Shown: positions 1 through 5,339, counted from the first letter of the stretch. The stretch is DNA of 7,140 nucleotides from Pseudomonadota bacterium (GCA_015222855.1 JADFWA010000411.1:1-7140), one strand, 5' to 3'. Notes: generated by a model from the sequence alone, not told the origin. Made by a program: numbers and translations.

Positions 1-225
1 CCGCAGAGGTCGCAGAGCGCACAGAGACGAATAAATAAAAAATCAAACTTGATGCATTCGTAAAAAGTCTGTCATTCCTGCCTGCGCGGGAATGACAAAA
101 CGATAGAAATTCGACTTTTTGTGATACCATCAATATTGAGGTTTTAAATAAGCAAATATTGATAAATTTGAATATTTATGATTCAAATAATTTCTATTCT
201 CTGCGTTCTCTGCGACCTCCGCGGT
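1..225. repeat. Inverted-repeat element, CGCAGAG-type arms
   Basis: The arms at 1-26 and 199-224 are reverse complements at 22 of 26 positions. Both carry the core GAGGTCGCAGAG. The element fills the whole gap downstream of the FeoA gene, and its right arm ends about 10 bases from that gene's stop codon. The left arm starts at base 1, so the element may extend outside the window. The spacer is AT-rich and holds a second inverted repeat (49-133) and a small hairpin with arms at 166-173 and 181-188 around a 7-nt loop. No coding potential is visible. I infer a dispersed intergenic repeat; its mechanism of spread is unknown. Confidence 0.7.
49..133. repeat. MITE-like short inverted repeat nested in the outer element
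   Basis: The 21-nt ends at 49-69 and 113-133 are imperfect inverted repeats, with 16 of 21 positions paired. The first 6 and last 8 bases match exactly (TTGATG and AAAAAGTC, with GACTTTTT on the other side). Inside lies a second stem, TGTCATTCC (70-78) with GGAATGACA (89-97), around a short GC-rich loop. The layout resembles small non-autonomous repeats I recall from deltaproteobacterial intergenic DNA; that family assignment is from memory. No transposase is encoded. Confidence 0.6.
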
Positions 226-233
226 AAAAAATA

Positions 234-482
234 TCAGACCTGAGTAGTTACACCTTTTCTTACGTTCTCAACGGTGATTTGCGCGGCCTCTTCCACACGA
301 AGCGACACATGATACCCCTTAATGATCAGCTCGATAGGATCTTTCAACGGGGCATATTTTTCCACGTAAATCTCCGAACCCTTTATAAATCCCATCTCGA
401 GGAGCCTTCGGCGGAAAGAATTATTACCACCCACACGGGTAATTACACCGGTCTGTCCTTCTTTCATTTCGCTAAGATACAT
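234..482 (-). CDS. feoA: FeoA family protein
   Basis: An 82-residue protein that reads as a complete FeoA domain, the small SH3-like beta-barrel linked to FeoB ferrous-iron transport. The family pattern is clear: an N-terminal MKEGQTG segment (about 6-12), the RRRLLEMGFIKGSEI segment (about 24-38), and a C-terminal half with SLRVEEAAQITVE (about 60-72). It is cytoplasmic, with no signal peptide or membrane segment. The ATG at 480-482 is preceded by AAAGGA at a normal distance, and a good promoter lies upstream (520-548). The downstream side holds only a repeat element up to the window edge, so whether feoB follows cannot be seen. A free-standing FeoA-domain protein with another role is also possible. 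The family call is firm; the role in iron uptake is inferred. Confidence 0.9.
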   Translation of the reverse strand: MYLSEMKEGQTGVITRVGGNNSFRRRLLEMGFIKGSEIYVEKYAPLKDPIELIIKGYHVSLRVEEAAQITVENVRKGVTTQV

Positions 483-514
483 TTCTCATCCTTTCATCTG
501 TCATCTTAACTGCA

Positions 515-532
515 GCGGGATATTAAGCCCGC
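515..532. promoter_or_regulatory. Palindrome over the FeoA -10 box, possible operator
   Basis: GCGGG (515-519) and CCCGC (528-532) flank an 8-base AT-rich centre that contains the -10 hexamer of the FeoA promoter. A dyad in this place could bind a repressor. It is not a recognisable Fur box, and the regulator is unknown. It could also act as a hairpin at the 5' end of the transcript. Confidence 0.3.
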
Positions 533-548
533 AACCGAAAAATGTCAA
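520..548 (-). promoter_or_regulatory. Sigma70-type promoter of the FeoA gene
   Basis: On the minus strand a perfect -35 TTGACA (543-548) is followed after 17 bases by TAATAT (520-525), about 38 bases ahead of the FeoA start codon. This is one of the best promoter matches in the window. Confidence 0.65.
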
Positions 549-587
549 GGTCTTTGAATATCTGCTGTTTTATCTGTCCCTCTTTTC

Positions 588-596
588 TGATATTAT
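588..596 (+). promoter_or_regulatory. Extended -10 promoter for the 634-864 gene
   Basis: TG-A-TATTAT (588-596) fits an extended -10 element. Transcription would start near 603, about 30 bases before the start codon. The -35 region around 568-573 is weak (TTTTAT), as is common with extended -10 promoters. It is divergent to the FeoA promoter, with about 20 bases between the two -35 regions. Confidence 0.4.
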
Positions 597-633
597 CTCC
601 AAAAGTAAAACAGGGGAAAAAGGAGGGAAGGAA

Positions 634-864
634 ATGAAAGCAAAATATCTGGACACGCTGAAAGAATATAACGAAAAATTTGGGGCAGCCAGGGTGCGTG
701 AAATTGAAGACAAGTTCAGAACCCTTGAGGAGGAAATCATGTCGGAAAATGAATCGGTACTCACCTGGCTGCCACCCAGAAAAAAAGACGAAACAATCGG
801 AACCTTACTGCAAAAAACATATCAAGACCTCATCAATGAAATGGAAGAGGAAATGGGGAAATAG
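634..864 (+). CDS. Small acidic hypothetical protein
   Basis: A 76-residue protein that I do not recognise. It is rich in Glu and Lys, has no Cys, and has no signal peptide or membrane segment. Residues 1-40 and 52-76 look strongly helical. They are separated by a short segment with Trp and two Pro (WLPP, about 45-48), suggesting a helical hairpin or an oligomerising coiled coil. A strong AGGAGGGAAGG site sits just before the ATG, and an extended -10 promoter lies upstream, so expression is likely. An overlapping frame (680-919) lacks a comparable ribosome site and is taken as a shadow. The YajD-type nuclease gene follows 88 bases downstream on the same strand; co-transcription is possible but not shown. 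Confidence 0.75.
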   Translation: MKAKYLDTLKEYNEKFGAARVREIEDKFRTLEEEIMSENESVLTWLPPRKKDETIGTLLQKTYQDLINEMEEEMGK

Positions 865-880
865 CAACTTTAAAAGATTG

Positions 881-909
881 TTTACAAAGTCGGTCTTTTA
901 CAGTAAAAA
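881..909 (+). promoter_or_regulatory. Possible promoter of the HNH nuclease gene
   Basis: TTTACA (881-886) and TAAAAA (904-909) are spaced by 17 bases. They lie about 45 bases before the TTG start of the nuclease gene. The -35 matches at 5 of 6 positions and the -10 at 4 of 6. The region is AT-rich, so chance is possible. Confidence 0.35.
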
Positions 910-952
910 CGTAAAATAAATTTACTCCTTTGGAGAGAGGAGGTTATAGGTT

Positions 953-1426
953 TTGGCCAGAACCACTTTCAGCAGTAAGGGAGGACGTGTTCGATCAACT
1001 GTTACCACGGACAGGGCAAAGAGTTCAAGACCGGTTGAAGATGTTGTCCGGGAAATGAAAAAAGGGATGCGAAAACCACCCGGGGAAGATTACAGGGAGC
1101 GTTCACTGGCCATTCACGGTCTGATATGCGCGTACTGCGGCAGGGAGTTTGACCATTCCAACAGACACCTTCTGACTGTACATCATAAAGATGGAAACCA
1201 TCATCACAATCCACCTGATGGGAGTAACTGGGAAAATCTCTGCATTTATTGTCACGATAACATCCACAGCAGGGAGCTTCTCGGAGATTATTTTGATGGA
1301 GCTGCCGGCGAAAAAGGAAGCAGCGTAGTTTACGAACATGGTGACGATTCGGACAAAAGGACTTCAAGCGCGGGAATTCTGGGTGACAAATTACGAAACG
1401 CGATGAAGAAAAAAGAAAAGAAATAA
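953..1426 (+). CDS. yajD: YajD family HNH nuclease
   Basis: A 157-residue HNH endonuclease-fold protein. The domain spans about residues 52-106 with two zinc-binding pairs, C59-x2-C62 and C97-x2-C100. The core motif is HHKDGN (77-82), followed by SNWENLC (91-97), and it ends in CHDNIH (100-105). The DGSNWE run, the CHD-x2-H ending and the lysine-rich C-terminus closely recall E. coli YajD, which is about 115 residues. The extra length is an Arg/Ser/Lys-rich N-terminal tail of about 45 residues that looks disordered and could bind nucleic acid. The start is TTG at 953, supported by AGGAGG (938-943) with 9 bases of spacing. There is no methylase, phage or toxin partner nearby. Metal-dependent DNA cleavage is inferred from the fold, and the cellular role of YajD is not established. 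Confidence 0.9.
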   Translation: MARTTFSSKGGRVRSTVTTDRAKSSRPVEDVVREMKKGMRKPPGEDYRERSLAIHGLICAYCGREFDHSNRHLLTVHHKDGNHHHNPPDGSNWENLCIYCHDNIHSRELLGDYFDGAAGEKGSSVVYEHGDDSDKRTSSAGILGDKLRNAMKKKEKK

Positions 1427-1446
1427 TATAGCAACTACTCAGGCAT

Positions 1447-1473
1447 GTAGGGGCGTATAGCAATACGCCCGTA
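1447..1473. repeat. GTAGGGGCG-type hairpin repeat
   Basis: A perfect 8-bp stem, GGGCGTAT (1451-1458) with ATACGCCC (1463-1470), around a 4-base loop, flanked by GTAG and GTA. A second copy with the same flanks and a different inner stem lies at 5421-5448. There is no T-run, so it is probably not an intrinsic terminator, though it could protect the 3' end of the nuclease mRNA. Confidence 0.6.
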
Positions 1474-1511
1474 CCAAAGGCACAAAGTACCAAAGGCACA
1501 GAGGCACAAAG
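1471..1511. repeat. Short CACAAAG-type direct repeats
   Basis: The 16-base unit GTACCAAAGGCACAAA (1471-1486) is repeated at 1487-1502 with one difference, then a partial GGCACAAAG follows. The same core appears in the arms of the element at 4363-4517, so it seems to be a fragment of that repeat family. Confidence 0.55.
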
Positions 1512-1521
1512 AAAAACAGAA

Positions 1522-1601
1522 TAGTTTTATTAGTTCAATTAGTTTCATTTGTTTCATTGGTTAACCAATAGAACTAATTGAACCAATTAAACCAATAGAA
1601 C
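1522..1601. repeat. Mirrored array of 9-bp repeats forming a long hairpin
   Basis: Four 9-bp units on the left (1522-1557: TAGTTTTAT, TAGTTCAAT, TAGTTTCAT, TTGTTTCAT) run into a centre at 1562/1563 (TGGTTAACCA). On the right come four units in the opposite orientation (1563-1598: AACCAATAG, AACTAATTG, AACCAATTA, AACCAATAG) plus AAC. The two halves can pair imperfectly as a stem of more than 30 bp. It ends 10 bases before the TPR lipoprotein start codon. It is AT-rich and non-coding. It could affect transcription or translation of the lipoprotein or vary in unit number; both are inference. Confidence 0.7.
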
Positions 1602-1610
1602 ATATTTATA

Positions 1611-2627
1611 ATGATCAATCCCAAAAATATTTCAAGAATATCGATTTTCCTTTTACTCCTTTTCGTTTCTTGCGAAAAACTACCGGAAATCAAGGACCTG
1701 CTTAGTTCGGGTAACATCCATTTCGAAAAAGGCCGGTACGATCAGGCAATCGAAGATTACAGCAGGGTCATTGACAGGCTCGATTCCGACAATCCGAATT
1801 CAATCAACGCCCATTTCAATCGCGGACGTGTCTATTTCATGAAGGGGCAATATGACAGGGCAATTGAAGATTTTACCGTTGTGATTGATAATAACCCTGA
1901 GGACGACCAGGCCCACTACAACCGCAAAAACGCTTATACACTGAAGAAATACGAGGGCAGACATACAAAATCTAAAAAAACCAATCCGAAAGTTGCTCAA
2001 ATCTATTACAACCGCGGCCTGATTTATCTGGAAAATGATAAACATTACGATAAAGCAATAAGAGACTTCAAGACGGCGATCAAGCTCAACCCCGATGATG
2101 CAAAACCTTATTGCCTTCTCGGAATCACCCATTTCAAGAAACGCTGCTACGATAAGGCGATCACCCATTTCAGTAAGGCCATCGCCGCAAAGCCGGATTA
2201 TGCCGAAGCCTATGCCGGCCGCGGCCAGTCTCACATGAGATTAAAGGAAATTGAAGAAGCAATCCCGGATTTTGAAAAGGCCTGCAAACTGGGAGAAAAT
2301 TGCGGCTGCATTATGCTGGGTCTTATCGCCAAGATGGAAAAGGGGGAAGAAACTGAGGCCAAGGCTGAGGCTGAGGCTGAGAAAGTGGAAGCAAGGGTGG
2401 AAGAGGCAGATGTGAAGGCAGGCGCAGAGGTAAAAATAAGGGAAGTGGTAGATACAAAGATTCCCGGATGTGCCCTGCCGCCTATCCGTTTCGTAATAGA
2501 AGGTATTAAAGAAAATGCTGAGGGAGAGGTAAAAGAAAAGGAAGCGGTAGATACAAAGGTTCCCGGGTGTACCCTGCCGCCTATCCACATTGTAATAGAA
2601 GTGGTAAAGAAAAAACCTGCAGATTAA
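1611..2627 (+). CDS. TPR-repeat lipoprotein with duplicated C-terminal tail
   Basis: A 338-residue predicted lipoprotein. The N-terminus has a short basic region, a hydrophobic stretch (about 10-19) and a lipobox-like FVSC with the acylated Cys at 21. Residues 30-232 carry TPR units of the xAYxxRGxxYxxxxxYDxAIxDFxxAIxxxP type, at about 30-62, 66-97, 130-162, 164-197 and 198-230. A degenerate, shortened unit lies at about 101-127. Two Cys (231, 233) close the TPR region. A Glu/Ala/Lys-rich linker (243-272) follows. It includes three GCTGAG hexamers in a row (2364-2381). The protein ends in two 33-residue repeats (273-305, 306-338), each with the motif VDTKxPGCxLPPI. It is probably an envelope-anchored protein-interaction scaffold; its partner is unknown. 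No clear Shine-Dalgarno precedes the ATG, and the mirrored 9-bp array lies just upstream. Confidence 0.85.
   Translation: MINPKNISRISIFLLLLFVSCEKLPEIKDLLSSGNIHFEKGRYDQAIEDYSRVIDRLDSDNPNSINAHFNRGRVYFMKGQYDRAIEDFTVVIDNNPEDDQAHYNRKNAYTLKKYEGRHTKSKKTNPKVAQIYYNRGLIYLENDKHYDKAIRDFKTAIKLNPDDAKPYCLLGITHFKKRCYDKAITHFSKAIAAKPDYAEAYAGRGQSHMRLKEIEEAIPDFEKACKLGENCGCIMLGLIAKMEKGEETEAKAEAEAEKVEARVEEADVKAGAEVKIREVVDTKIPGCALPPIRFVIEGIKENAEGEVKEKEAVDTKVPGCTLPPIHIVIEVVKKKPAD
2427..2625 (+). repeat. 99-bp in-frame tandem duplication in the lipoprotein gene
   Basis: Two copies start at 2427 and 2526, exactly 99 bases apart, and encode 33 residues each. About the first 75 bases are highly similar and the rest has diverged. 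At protein level 19 of 33 positions are identical, 18 of them in the first 25. The second copy ends exactly at the last codon. Confidence 0.8.
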
Positions 2628-2701
2628 AATCCGTCTTGTCAGCGGTCTCAATATCTGGTAGTCGTACCCGCAAAACAGAATATTAAGTGAAAGGTAAAAT
2701 G

Positions 2702-3694
2702 ATGGGAAAAGACCAATCAATAGAACAGGCAAGAGAAGTCCTTAAAATAGAAGCGGAAAGCATCCTGAATCTTGTGGATAAAATAGACGGAAACTTCTCT
2801 GAGGCCGTCGAGATTATTTACAGGAGCAAAGGAAGGGTAATAGTCACAGGAATAGGCAAATCCGGTATTATCGGAAAGAAAATCGTGGCCACCATGACCA
2901 GTACCGGCACTCCGGCCATTTTTCTTCATCCGGTAGAGGGGATGCATGGAGACCTTGGTATCGTCACAAAGAACGATGTCATGCTGGCAATCTCCAATAG
3001 CGGAGAAACGTTTGAACTTAATATGCTCATTTCCAGCGCCAGGGATATCGGTGTGCCCCTGATCGCCTTCACCGGTAAACTTTCTTCAACCCTTGCCAGG
3101 CTGAGTGATGTGGTCATCGATGTAGGTGTTGAAAGGGAGGCCTGTCCATTCGGCCTTGCCCCGACATCGAGCACCACAGCGTCACTGGCGATGGGGGATG
3201 CCCTGGCTGCGGCCCTTATAAAAAGGAGGGAATTCAATGAGCAGGACTTTTACAAATTTCATCCGGGAGGAACACTGGGACAGAGACTGTTTGCCAGGGT
3301 CAAGGATGTAATGATCAGCGGAGAAGAGATACCCCGAGTTTATTCCGGGACTCACGTACTGGAGGCAGTAGATGAAATCGACAAAAAAAATCTCGGTTTC
3401 GTCCTCATCACGGACAGAGAAAACCAACTCTTGGGCATCTTGACGGACGGTGATGTAAGGCGTTGTGTGAAGAAGGGAATAATCTTTAAGGAAAAAAACG
3501 TGGATGATCTGATGACAAGATCTCCTAAAACCATAGATGAGAATATATCAGTTGCCCAGGCCATAGAAGCCATGGAGAAAGACGAGATTACCGCCCTTGT
3601 GGTCGTAAACGAAAAAAAGCGGCTCAAGGGATACATCCATATCCATGACATTCTGGGAAGAGGCGGAACTCTTAAGATTTCAATCCCACATTGA
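2702..3694 (+). CDS. kdsD: Arabinose-5-phosphate isomerase, KdsD/KpsF family
   Basis: Converts D-ribulose 5-phosphate to D-arabinose 5-phosphate, the first step toward CMP-Kdo for LPS; acts in the cytoplasm. From ATG 2702 the protein has 330 residues (E. coli KdsD has 328). An SIS domain spans about 35-190. It has TGIGKSG (49-55), HGDLG (82-86), NSGETFE (99-105), EACPFGLAPTSST (146-158) and FHPGG (186-190). All residues known to matter in E. coli KdsD have counterparts here: K53, H82, E105, E146, H187. Two CBS domains follow (about 203-262 and 269-328). The start is chosen because AAAGG (2690-2694) lies 7 bases before this ATG. ATG 2699 and GTG 2687 are in-frame alternatives, the latter without a ribosome site. 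It stands alone: kdsC, lpt or kdsB are not adjacent. The sugar-phosphate specificity (KdsD versus GutQ-like) cannot be told from sequence. Confidence 0.95.
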   Translation: MGKDQSIEQAREVLKIEAESILNLVDKIDGNFSEAVEIIYRSKGRVIVTGIGKSGIIGKKIVATMTSTGTPAIFLHPVEGMHGDLGIVTKNDVMLAISNSGETFELNMLISSARDIGVPLIAFTGKLSSTLARLSDVVIDVGVEREACPFGLAPTSSTTASLAMGDALAAALIKRREFNEQDFYKFHPGGTLGQRLFARVKDVMISGEEIPRVYSGTHVLEAVDEIDKKNLGFVLITDRENQLLGILTDGDVRRCVKKGIIFKEKNVDDLMTRSPKTIDENISVAQAIEAMEKDEITALVVVNEKKRLKGYIHIHDILGRGGTLKISIPH

Positions 3695-3704
3695 AGATGC
3701 ACAG

Positions 3705-3771
3705 CGCCCCCTCTCCCTCACGCGGCGCAAGCGCCTGCGCTGCACGTGATGGGAGAGGGTTGGGGTGAGGG
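3705..3771. repeat. REP-like GC-rich hairpin after kdsD
   Basis: CCCTCTCCC-TCACG (3709-3722) pairs with CGTGA-T-GGGAGAGGG (3745-3759), with a single bulged base. A smaller stem, GCGCA (3725-3729) with TGCGC (3736-3740), sits at the tip. GGGTGAGGG-type sequence follows and there is no T-run. This resembles common REP-type intergenic repeats. It may stabilise the kdsD mRNA or weaken read-through into the next gene. Confidence 0.6.
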
Positions 3772-3821
3772 TGAAAAAGCTTGATTTAAAATCCCGCCAC
3801 GACTCAACAGGAGTACCATAC

Positions 3822-4349
3822 ATGCCGATTTATGAATTTGACGGGAAACAACCCGACATTTCTCCCGGGGCCTTCGTCCATCCGGATGCGGTTGTTATCG
3901 GAGATGTCAGAATAGGCGACAAATGCCTCATAGCGCCGGGGGTCGTGATAAGGGCGGACTTCGGCCCGATAACAATTCAGGACGGCACAAGTATACAGGA
4001 CAACACGGTGATCCATGTCGATCCGGGAGCCCGGGTCCTTGTGGAAAAAGACGTCCTCGTCGGGCACGGCGTAGTACTGCACGACGTGCATATAAAATCA
4101 AGATGTGTCATCGGAATGGGGGCAATTCTTCTGTTCGGGGTTGTGTGCGAGGAAGGTGTCTTTATCGGTGCCGGATCTGTCGTTCCAAATAAGATGCGCG
4201 TTCCTGCCGGTAAACTCGCGGCCGGCAACCCCGCCAAAATAATAAAGGACGTAACACCGGATCAAAAATCATACGCTGAAATAGCAATTGAGGTGTACAA
4301 AAAACTCCCCCCAAAATACCAAAGGACTATGAAGTTGATAACCGGTTAA
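3822..4349 (+). CDS. Gamma carbonic anhydrase family hexapeptide protein
   Basis: A 175-residue left-handed beta-helix protein of the gamma-CA/YrdA/PaaY group. Hexapeptide repeats with Val/Ile every sixth residue run from about 13 to 140. The three zinc-ligand histidines of the family are in place: H65 (in NTVIHVD), H82 (VGHG) and H87 (VLHD). R44, D46, Q59 and D60, typical of the trimer interface and active site, are also present. A helical C-terminus (about 146-175) completes it. It could hydrate CO2, but many members of the group have no shown activity. The start is ATG 3822, backed by AGGAG (3809-3813) with 8 bases of spacing. An in-frame GTG at 3765 would add 19 residues encoded partly by the REP-like hairpin, without a ribosome site, and is rejected. 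It may be co-transcribed with kdsD through the hairpin. Confidence 0.92.
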   Translation: MPIYEFDGKQPDISPGAFVHPDAVVIGDVRIGDKCLIAPGVVIRADFGPITIQDGTSIQDNTVIHVDPGARVLVEKDVLVGHGVVLHDVHIKSRCVIGMGAILLFGVVCEEGVFIGAGSVVPNKMRVPAGKLAAGNPAKIIKDVTPDQKSYAEIAIEVYKKLPPKYQRTMKLITG

Positions 4350-4362
4350 CCCTCCTTCCAGT

Positions 4363-4517
4363 GTAATTACTCAGCCACCAAGACACGAAGTCACTAAAAT
4401 CAGACCATAATTTATGATAAGCAGAGGTATCTGATTAATAAAAAATTCCGGAGATTATGGAAAATATAATTAATTTCCACACTTTGTGCCTTTGTGTCTT
4501 AGTGGCGAAGTAGTTAC
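4363..4517. repeat. 155-bp inverted-repeat element, CACAAAG-type arms
   Basis: The arms at 4363-4398 and 4481-4517 are imperfect reverse complements. The outer GTAATTACT pairs with AGTAGTTAC at 8 of 9 positions, and 20 of 26 positions match over 4374-4399 against 4481-4506. An internal stem, AATCAGA (4398-4404) with TCTGATT (4430-4436), lies in an AT-rich centre. The element sits between two convergent genes. Its right arm runs into the 3' end of the minus-strand acyltransferase gene and supplies that gene's last codons and stop. Confidence 0.65.
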
Positions 4518-5186
4518 CTTCCAGTAACTATCCACCTCCTCATACCCCTTTATCAGTTCTTCTTCGATACGGAGGCGAACATCTTCAAATTGTTCAGTAT
4601 TCATTTCATTGGAAATATACTTCAGAGGACCGAAGCGGATTAAGACTCTGCTAAAGGGCTTTGGAATCATGAATCTGTCCCAGCTGTTGAATATCCAGGG
4701 TTTTTCATAAGAAACATATGTAGGGCAAAGGGCAGCCCCGGACTTTTGCGCCAGGATAACAAGACCCGGCTTAACGATACGGGGCGGGCCCGTGGGGCCA
4801 TCTACGATATGACCTCCCAGACGATTATCAATCATCCCGGCAATCATCTGCTGTCACGCTTTCTTCCCTCCACGCGAGCTTGATCCACGTATCGGCATCC
4901 ATCCGATTCGTCTGGCGACATCGGCTATGAAATCCCCATCCCTGCTACGGCTGATCATTATACAGGGAGATTTACCGAATATCCCGGGCAGATAAAAGCC
5001 CCACAAAAACCTTTGATGCCAGCTATACATTATGATCTGACCGTTATTCTCCAGATGCTCCCTCAGCTTATCTTCATTTTCCAGCTCCACCCTGACCGTC
5101 TTCGCATATAAATTGAGGGCATAGTAGGCAAAAAAAGTCAAAAAGTTTCGAATTATAAAGTATTTTATCTCTTTTTTTATACTCAT
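4470..5186 (-). pseudogene. Lysophospholipid acyltransferase-like (DUF374), interrupted by in-frame TGA
   Basis: Two open segments (5186-4857 and 4853-4470) lie in the same frame, separated by a single TGA at 4856-4854 (codon 111). Together they give 238 residues, about the normal size for a DUF374-type lysophospholipid acyltransferase. The first part has a short hydrophobic N-terminus (about 9-28), the probable catalytic His57 in MYSWHQRF, and SRSRDGD (79-85). RGSSSRGG (100-107) follows. The second part has the VDGPTGPP motif and the PGLVILAQKSGA segment. Both halves look well kept, with no further lesions. The start at ATG 5186 follows GGGAG; ATG 5204 is an alternative inside the tRNA terminator region. 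The last 15 or so residues are encoded by the inverted-repeat element. Options are a recent nonsense mutation, a sequencing error, or recoding. If active, it would acylate an envelope lipid. Confidence 0.75.
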
Positions 5187-5204
5187 CCCTGCTCCCAAAA
5201 ACAT

Positions 5205-5237
5205 AAAAAGGGGGCAATCCTCCGCGACCGCCCCCTT
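5205..5237 (-). terminator. Rho-independent terminator of the tRNA-Val gene
   Basis: On the minus strand an 8-bp stem, AAGGGGGC with GCCCCCTT (plus positions 5230-5237 and 5208-5215), encloses a 14-base loop and is followed by a T-run. It lies just after the encoded CCA of the tRNA. Its T-run abuts the first possible start codon of the acyltransferase gene. Confidence 0.8.
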
Positions 5238-5246
5238 CTCATTTCA

Positions 5247-5321
5247 TGGTAGGCGGTACTGGATTTGAACCAGTGACTTCTACCGTGTGAAGGTAGCACT
5301 CTCCCACTGAGTTAACCGCCC
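5247..5321 (-). tRNA. tRNA-Val (anticodon CAC)
   Basis: A complete 75-nt cloverleaf on the minus strand including an encoded CCA (5249-5247). Acceptor GGGCGGT/ACCGCCT, D stem ACTC/GAGT, anticodon stem CTACC/GGTAG with loop TTCACAC giving anticodon CAC (codon GTG). The variable region is 5 nt, and the T stem is ACTGG/CCAGT with loop TTCAAAT. The first acceptor pair is G-U, not G-C. All other stems are fully paired. It is a single-gene unit with its own promoter (5340-5368) and terminator (5205-5237). Confidence 0.95.
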
Positions 5322-5339
5322 GTTTCTGCATTTTGGGGC

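Noticed and set aside
515..532. Fur box at the FeoA promoter
   Set aside because: The dyad is GC-rich at its arms and does not match the AT-rich Fur consensus.
1002..1499. Long minus-strand open frame (165 codons) across the nuclease gene
   Set aside because: It is antisense to the clear YajD-type gene, runs into the downstream repeats, has no recognisable domain and an odd Cys/Arg-rich composition.
1522..1601. CRISPR array
   Set aside because: The repeats are 9 bp, contiguous and in both orientations, with no spacers and no cas genes.
2687..2701. GTG 2687 as the kdsD start
   Set aside because: There is no Shine-Dalgarno before it; AAAGG at 2690-2694 serves ATG 2702 (or 2699).
2241..2732. 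Minus-strand open frames over the 3' half of the TPR lipoprotein gene
   Set aside because: They are low-complexity mirrors of the Glu/Ala/Lys-rich linker and duplicated tail; no ribosome site or family match.
3705..3771. Intrinsic terminator for kdsD
   Set aside because: The stem is strong but no T-run follows; REP-like repeat is the better call.
3765..3821. Upstream GTG start for the gamma carbonic anhydrase-like gene
   Set aside because: It would lie in the REP-like hairpin and has no ribosome site, while ATG 3822 has AGGAG at ideal spacing and begins with the usual family N-terminus.
3923..4237. Other open frames overlapping the hexapeptide-repeat gene
   Set aside because: Arg/Gly- or Thr/Pro-rich shadow frames created by the periodic codons of the real gene.
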